This document shows, piece by piece, positions 60,589 to 64,000 of a stretch of DNA of 64,000 nt. This stretch comes from Halomonas qaidamensis (GTDB lineage Bacteria; Pseudomonadota; Gammaproteobacteria; Pseudomonadales; Halomonadaceae). Position numbers and translations under genes: made by a program. The notes beneath the pieces are model-generated. The model made no database searches. It was not told the origin of the DNA and saw only the letters and a list, made by a program, of their open reading frames with translations. How positions within the stretch are numbered: the stretch's first letter is position 1; each line of letters begins with the position of its first letter. The stretch is from NCBI RefSeq assembly GCF_025917315.1, contig NZ_CP080627.1, positions 2,542,001-2,606,000 on the forward strand. Direction: 5' to 3'.

Positions 60589-62010
60589 TTACTCATCTGT
60601 TTCTTGAAGTTCTGTTTTAGCTACTAGCCAGCGTTGCCACTCGCTTGGCTCTACATAGGGCACACCAAACCTGGAAGGCGCTACACGCCAGGGTTGTTGT
60701 CGCTCTAATCCTATTGGCAACGTCGCTAATTCAGGTAGCCAGTAGGCGACGTAAAGCCCCTTAGGATCATAATGGCTTGCTTGCTTTAGTACATTAAAAT
60801 AACGGTCTTCACGGGGGTCACGACCAACTCCAGCCACATAACGCCAATTACCCCAGTTACTTGCCACATCATAATCAATCAGACAGTGCTCAAACCACCA
60901 CGCCCCAAGACGCCAGTCGACGTTCAGATCTTTCACTAGGAAACTGGCGACATTTTGGCGGGCTCGGTTAGATATCCAACCGGTGTATTTAAGCTCCAGC
61001 ATGGCAGCGTCAATAAATGGCACGCCGGTTGTAGCATTGCGCCACGCATTAAATGCTTTGTTAGCAGGCGGCAATTTTTCATGACCAAATAGCGCAGCGC
61101 CTTCCAGTTGGGCCGCTCGGTGAAAATAATCACGCCACAAGAGTTCAAAAACTATCCAGTAACTGGATTCACAGCTGCCGTTTATCGCTTCCCAGGCTTT
61201 TACTTCTTGATGCACCTGACGCGCGGACAAACAGCCACGTGCTAACCAAGGAGAAAAACGCGTCGAGAAATTTGCACCCAGTAACCCATTACGGGTTTTC
61301 TTATAAGATTCCGCACCGTTTTGACGCCAGAGATACTGTTGAAAGCGGTCACGGGCAGCCAGCTCACCCCCAACGAATACAAAGCCTTGTCGCTGATCCG
61401 GCTGCCAGTCAGCACTCTCTTCGCAAACGGCCTTTAAAGGAGGAAACCCTCTGGGCGCTGCGTCTGGCCAGGGTGGCAGTGTCACTGGTGCAGGTTGCGG
61501 TTCAGAAAATTCGCAATGTTTTTCTATACGGCGTCGGAATGCCGAAAAGCTTGGCGGCAGTTCATTCAACGCAAAGGGCAACTCATTTTCAGAAATCAAA
61601 TAACCACTATCAGCGCAAAAAAGCTGACAACCCGATGGAAGATGCTCAGCAACACGCTCGATATGCTGCGATTCTTCATATCCCGAATGGACTGCTACTC
61701 GAACTTCTCGTGCGCTTAGCGTTTTGGCTGTTTCCAGTACAATACTGGCAGGGTCGCCAATGCGAACTAACAAATCACTGCCGCGCTGTAACAGCTCACC
61801 ACGTAGCTCCATCAAACTTTGCCATAAAAAACGCAGGCGAGCTGGTCCAAGCCTAGGGGTGTCATCTCCCTCAAGCGCCGGCTCGAGCCATCGCTGATCT
61901 AGCACATAAAGGCAAAGCAACTGTTCTGGAGGGGTATTGAAATGTAGTAGAGGGTTATCCGCTATCCGCAAATTATCCTGAAGCCATACAATATCAGTCG
62001 TGCTAGTCAT
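60589..62010 (-). CDS. DASH-type cryptochrome/deoxyribodipyrimidine photolyase
   Basis: 473 residues from the ATG at 62010 (MTSTTDIVWLQDNLRI), with AAGGAGG 7 bases upstream; the longer frame to 62199 runs through the DUF2256 gene. N-terminal antenna-binding domain, then the FAD domain: TRFSPWLARGCLSARQVHQE, ELLWRDYFHRAA, GVPFIDAAMLELKYTGWISN, RARQNVASFLVKDL, DYDVASNWGNWRYVAGVGRDP and YFNVLKQASHYDPKG. ELLWRDYF and the NVASFLVKDL region are DASH hallmarks. It repairs cyclobutane dimers (mainly in single-stranded DNA for DASH) using blue light. Its start overlaps the DUF2256 stop by 8 bp. Confidence 0.93.
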   Translation of the reverse strand: MTSTTDIVWLQDNLRIADNPLLHFNTPPEQLLCLYVLDQRWLEPALEGDDTPRLGPARLRFLWQSLMELRGELLQRGSDLLVRIGDPASIVLETAKTLSAREVRVAVHSGYEESQHIERVAEHLPSGCQLFCADSGYLISENELPFALNELPPSFSAFRRRIEKHCEFSEPQPAPVTLPPWPDAAPRGFPPLKAVCEESADWQPDQRQGFVFVGGELAARDRFQQYLWRQNGAESYKKTRNGLLGANFSTRFSPWLARGCLSARQVHQEVKAWEAINGSCESSYWIVFELLWRDYFHRAAQLEGAALFGHEKLPPANKAFNAWRNATTGVPFIDAAMLELKYTGWISNRARQNVASFLVKDLNVDWRLGAWWFEHCLIDYDVASNWGNWRYVAGVGRDPREDRYFNVLKQASHYDPKGLYVAYWLPELATLPIGLERQQPWRVAPSRFGVPYVEPSEWQRWLVAKTELQETDE

Positions 62011-62170
62011 GCACTTGCCTCCTTGGTGTGCTTTGCTGCTTGGCTTCGCGACGGCAGCGTTCACTGCAATAGCGCACTTCATTCCAGCAGCGCGCCCACT
62101 TTTTCCGCCAAGTAAAAGGACGCTGACATTGAACGCAATCTTTTTGCGGTAAATCTTGCTTGCGTTGCAT
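62003..62170 (-). CDS. DUF2256 small zinc-finger protein
   Basis: 55 residues from the ATG at 62170 (MQRKQDLPQKD). Two Cys pairs (CVQC and CSERC, with ARCWNEVRYC between) form a likely zinc-binding unit typical of DUF2256. Genes of this family often sit beside cryptochrome/photolyase genes; here the stop overlaps the photolyase start by 8 bp, so they are co-translated. The longer frame to 62224 (MCLCFYTW) is less likely. Function unknown; perhaps nucleic-acid binding. Confidence 0.88.
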   Translation of the reverse strand: MQRKQDLPQKDCVQCQRPFTWRKKWARCWNEVRYCSERCRREAKQQSTPRRQVHD

Positions 62171-62234
62171 AGGAGTATCTCGCTGCCTGACGTTTGCACG
62201 CCACGTATAAAAACATAGACACATTATCCTACAC

Positions 62235-62251
62235 AGTATAACTATTGTACA
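62235..62251 (-). promoter_or_regulatory. Candidate promoter/operator of the DUF2256-photolyase operon
   Basis: On the minus strand a TATACT -10-like hexamer (62235-62240) lies 65 bp before the DUF2256 start, with no good -35, and a TGTACA palindrome (62246-62251) just upstream. TGTACA half-sites are known in LitR/CarH light-responsive operators, so light control is possible. No such regulator gene is in the window. Confidence 0.35.
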
Positions 62252-62307
62252 TAAATTGACACGTTTGTTTCTGACGCTCAGCCCCTTTTCTCTAGTGCGC
62301 GCAATAA

Positions 62308-62333
62308 AAAAGCCATCCGAGTGGATGGCTTTT
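62308..62333. terminator. Terminator after the Mrp antiporter operon
   Basis: AAAAGCCATCC-GAGT-GGATGGCTTTT is an 11-bp perfect stem with a 4-base loop. On the minus strand, 69 bp after mnhG, it is followed by TTATTG, extending the T-run to six before the A. Confidence 0.9.
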
Positions 62334-62402
62334 CAATAGTGAATACCGCAGCGAATCGCTATTCTATAACGCAAGGGAAAGAGTTAATCCGGCCCGCTGT
62401 GG

Positions 62403-62807
62403 TCAATCAGGGTCTGTAGTGCGGGGGTGCCGCTTGGCATTTTCATGGGTTTCAAGGCCGCTTTTAAGCTCGTGAGTCAGCGGATCATAGTTGGGCCTTA
62501 ACTCATCTTTTACGGTACCGCTCCAGAGGCGTGAGCCAACAAAATAGCCTGCCCTGCCAATCACATGGGCAGCAATCGGTGCTGTTATTAAAATAAAAAC
62601 AATAATAGCGAACGAGCGCGCAACAATGCCAACTTCGGCAAAGTGCATGGCTGCAGCCAACATAATTAAGATCACACCAAGCGCTGCCGCCTTGGTAGTT
62701 GCGTGCATACGTGTTAGCAGATCTGGTAGCCGCAGCAAACCAATTGCAGCGAGTAGCATAAAGCTCGACCCCGTTATCAACAGTGTGCCTTTGATAAACT
62801 CAATCAT
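62403..62807 (-). CDS. mnhG: Mrp-type Na+/H+ antiporter subunit G
   Basis: 134 residues from the ATG at 62807 (MIEFIKGTLLITGSSFMLLA); the frame to 62822 is longer but starts inside mnhF. Three hydrophobic helices and GLLRLPDLLTRMHATTKAAALG, the subunit G signature. The last 40 residues form a hydrophilic tail (LRPNYDPLTHELKSG). Subunit of the multi-protein monovalent cation/proton antiporter that exports Na+ in alkaline or saline conditions. Start overlaps the mnhF stop by 8 bp; last gene of the operon. Confidence 0.93.
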   Translation of the reverse strand: MIEFIKGTLLITGSSFMLLAAIGLLRLPDLLTRMHATTKAAALGVILIMLAAAMHFAEVGIVARSFAIIVFILITAPIAAHVIGRAGYFVGSRLWSGTVKDELRPNYDPLTHELKSGLETHENAKRHPRTTDPD

Positions 62808-63069
62808 CCCGCGGGCCCCCACGTTCTAGAAAGCGTGCAAAACCAATCGCTGCTAAAAACCCCATCAAGGCAATCACAATAGCGGCATCCAGAAAGCTTG
62901 CCACGCCCGACTGAATTGCATAAACCCCCACAAGCCCCACCACCGTGGTGGAGAACAACTCAAGTGCAACAACACGGTCAGGTAAGCTAGGGCCTCGCAC
63001 AACACGCACAAAGGTCAGCACTAGCGCTAGCCCCATAATGACCTGGCTAATCAAAATAACGGTATCCAT
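62800..63069 (-). CDS. mnhF: Mrp-type Na+/H+ antiporter subunit F
   Basis: 89 residues with three transmembrane helices and RVVRGPSLPDRVVALELFST, the subunit F signature (charged loop RxPxxxDRxxALD type). It overlaps mnhE by one base (TAATG) and mnhG by 8 bp, so the subunits are translated together. Confidence 0.93.
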   Translation of the reverse strand: MDTVILISQVIMGLALVLTFVRVVRGPSLPDRVVALELFSTTVVGLVGVYAIQSGVASFLDAAIVIALMGFLAAIGFARFLERGGPRDD

Positions 63070-63542
63070 TAACGAAATAGCTCCAAGGCACGGTGCTCCA
63101 TTTCTTTTAAGTTATTTCGAAGCTCTTCTTCATCATCTAAAAACATCGCATGAATATAGAGCACTTTTCGGTCATCAGAGACATCAAGGCTCAATGTGCC
63201 CGGCGTTAGCGAAATCAAATTAGCAACCATAGTAATTTCCATTTCGGTACGAGCAGAAAGAGGCAGCGCAATAACGCCTGGTTTCATATGCCAAGGCGGT
63301 GTCAGTATATCGAATGCAACGCGTAGGTTAGCCTGCACTAACTCCTTAATGAAAAAACCGATAAAACCAATAATTCTCGGCACACGAGCCGGATAACCTT
63401 TCAACGCCTCGACTTGAGGCTCGATTAATAGCAATGCGATGTAGCCAAAAATCATCCCCACTAACAAATTAAGCCCCGTGAAGTCTCCACTTAACAGCAC
63501 CCAGGCTAGCCCGAGTAAGAGGTTCCAAATCGCACCGGTCAT
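63069..63542 (-). CDS. mnhE: Mrp-type Na+/H+ antiporter subunit E
   Basis: 157 residues: two N-terminal helices (LLLGLAWVLLSGDFTGLNLL, GYIALLLIEP), a third (IGFIGFFIKELVQANLRVAF), then a cytoplasmic domain with LSARTEMEITMVANLISLTPGT, the MnhE/MrpE hallmark, and LYIHAMFLDDEEELRNNLKE. It overlaps mnhD as ATGA and shares one base with mnhF. Confidence 0.94.
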   Translation of the reverse strand: MTGAIWNLLLGLAWVLLSGDFTGLNLLVGMIFGYIALLLIEPQVEALKGYPARVPRIIGFIGFFIKELVQANLRVAFDILTPPWHMKPGVIALPLSARTEMEITMVANLISLTPGTLSLDVSDDRKVLYIHAMFLDDEEELRNNLKEMEHRALELFR

Positions 63543-64000
63543 GGGGAGTCCTCCGTACGGCCGCCTAACTGCTCGGCCTGTAACTCAATCGGGTCAAGCA
63601 TCGCTGCTTCGGCGCTAGCAGACACACCTAGTACAGCCTCAATGTAACCTGACGGTGTCATCAGCTGCTCACCAATAAGCGTCATCACTTGCATGATGGG
63701 TTCAGCGAAAACACCTATTAATAGTGACATCATGGCCAGCACAATAACTGGCGTATACATCATCCACAGGCTTGGTTTTAATAAACGTCCATCATCTCCG
63801 ACAGACGTGTGTGAGGCGGGTACATTGTTGTCTTCCGGCAGAGCCTTCCAGAAAACTTCATTCCAAATTTTCACCATGGAATAAAGCGTCATAATTCCTA
63901 CCGCCAGTGCAAATCCTGTCGCTACGTAAGCTTCTGCTTCAAGGCCAGCGCGAACCAGCACGAACTTGGCAAAGAAGCCCGATAGGGGCGGAATGCCTGC
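63539..64000 (-). CDS. mnhD: Mrp-type Na+/H+ antiporter subunit D (partial, C-terminal part)
   Basis: 154 codons visible; the N-terminal two thirds lie beyond the window. The upstream end reads AGIPPLSGFFAKF, the conserved helix motif of MnhD/NuoN-like proton-translocating subunits, continuing FVLVRAGLEAEAY. Two more hydrophobic segments follow (VATGFALAVGIMTLYSMVKI; TPVIVLAMMSLLIGVFAEPI). The stop overlaps the mnhE start as ATGA. The GTG at 63961 is an internal valine, not a start. Confidence 0.93.
   Translation of the reverse strand, partial: AGIPPLSGFFAKFVLVRAGLEAEAYVATGFALAVGIMTLYSMVKIWNEVFWKALPEDNNVPASHTSVGDDGRLLKPSLWMMYTPVIVLAMMSLLIGVFAEPIMQVMTLIGEQLMTPSGYIEAVLGVSASAEAAMLDPIELQAEQLGGRTEDSP

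Noticed and set aside
62010..62199. 63-codon upstream extension of the photolyase
   Set aside because: It runs through the DUF2256 gene; AAGGAGG before 62010 marks the true start.

Overview
The window looks like chromosome of a moderately halophilic gammaproteobacterium, most likely Halomonadaceae (Halomonas/Vreelandella type). This is inferred from gene content: a polyhydroxyalkanoate regulator (PhaR), a multisubunit Mrp-type Na+/H+ antiporter, a LapD/LapG-controlled RTX adhesin, a short LOV photoreceptor, the ybbP-ybbA/tesA arrangement and a moderate GC content. I recognised no rRNA, tRNA, CRISPR array, phage or insertion sequence.

Layout. 1-3871: a YbbAP-type ABC exporter (permease cut by the window edge), divergent from the esterase gene tesA, with the two start codons sharing one CATG. 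4057-6692: lapG (periplasmic cysteine protease) and lapD (degenerate GGDEF-EAL c-di-GMP receptor). 7184-35302, minus strand: one 9372-residue LapA-type adhesin filling 44% of the window. It has an N-terminal retention module with a TAAG LapG site, a 316-residue Asp-Ala/Ser tract, 7 repeats of 98 residues, 79 almost identical repeats of 95 residues (285 bp), an unassigned C-terminal domain and RTX repeats with a type I secretion signal. 35491-47795, minus strand: a type I secretion operon (TolC-SPOR lapE, ABC exporter lapB, HlyD-like lapC), an overlapping LuxR-type regulator, and then an overlapping three-gene set of unknown role. That set is a 1067-residue toroid/MurF-like ligase fusion, a secreted HExxH metallopeptidase and a polytopic membrane protein with a pseudokinase-like tail.

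48030-64000 is mostly housekeeping: DMT exporter plus SelW-like protein, MFS transporter, short LOV photoreceptor, ettA, hinT, prkB, an acyl-CoA thioesterase, purD, phaR, rsmE, a retropepsin-like protease, an MltB-type lytic transglycosylase, DUF3429, a DASH-type cryptochrome/photolyase with a DUF2256 zinc-finger partner, and the end of an Mrp antiporter operon (mnhD-E-F-G).

How it fits together. By analogy with the Pseudomonas Lap system, LapE-LapB-LapC would export the adhesin and its N-terminal module would jam in the TolC-like pore. When c-di-GMP is high LapD would sequester LapG and the adhesin stays on the surface; when c-di-GMP falls, LapG would cut at TAAG and release it. All parts of that switch are in this one locus. 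The ligase/peptidase/pseudokinase operon lying between the adhesin gene and its exporter is the best candidate here for an undescribed system.
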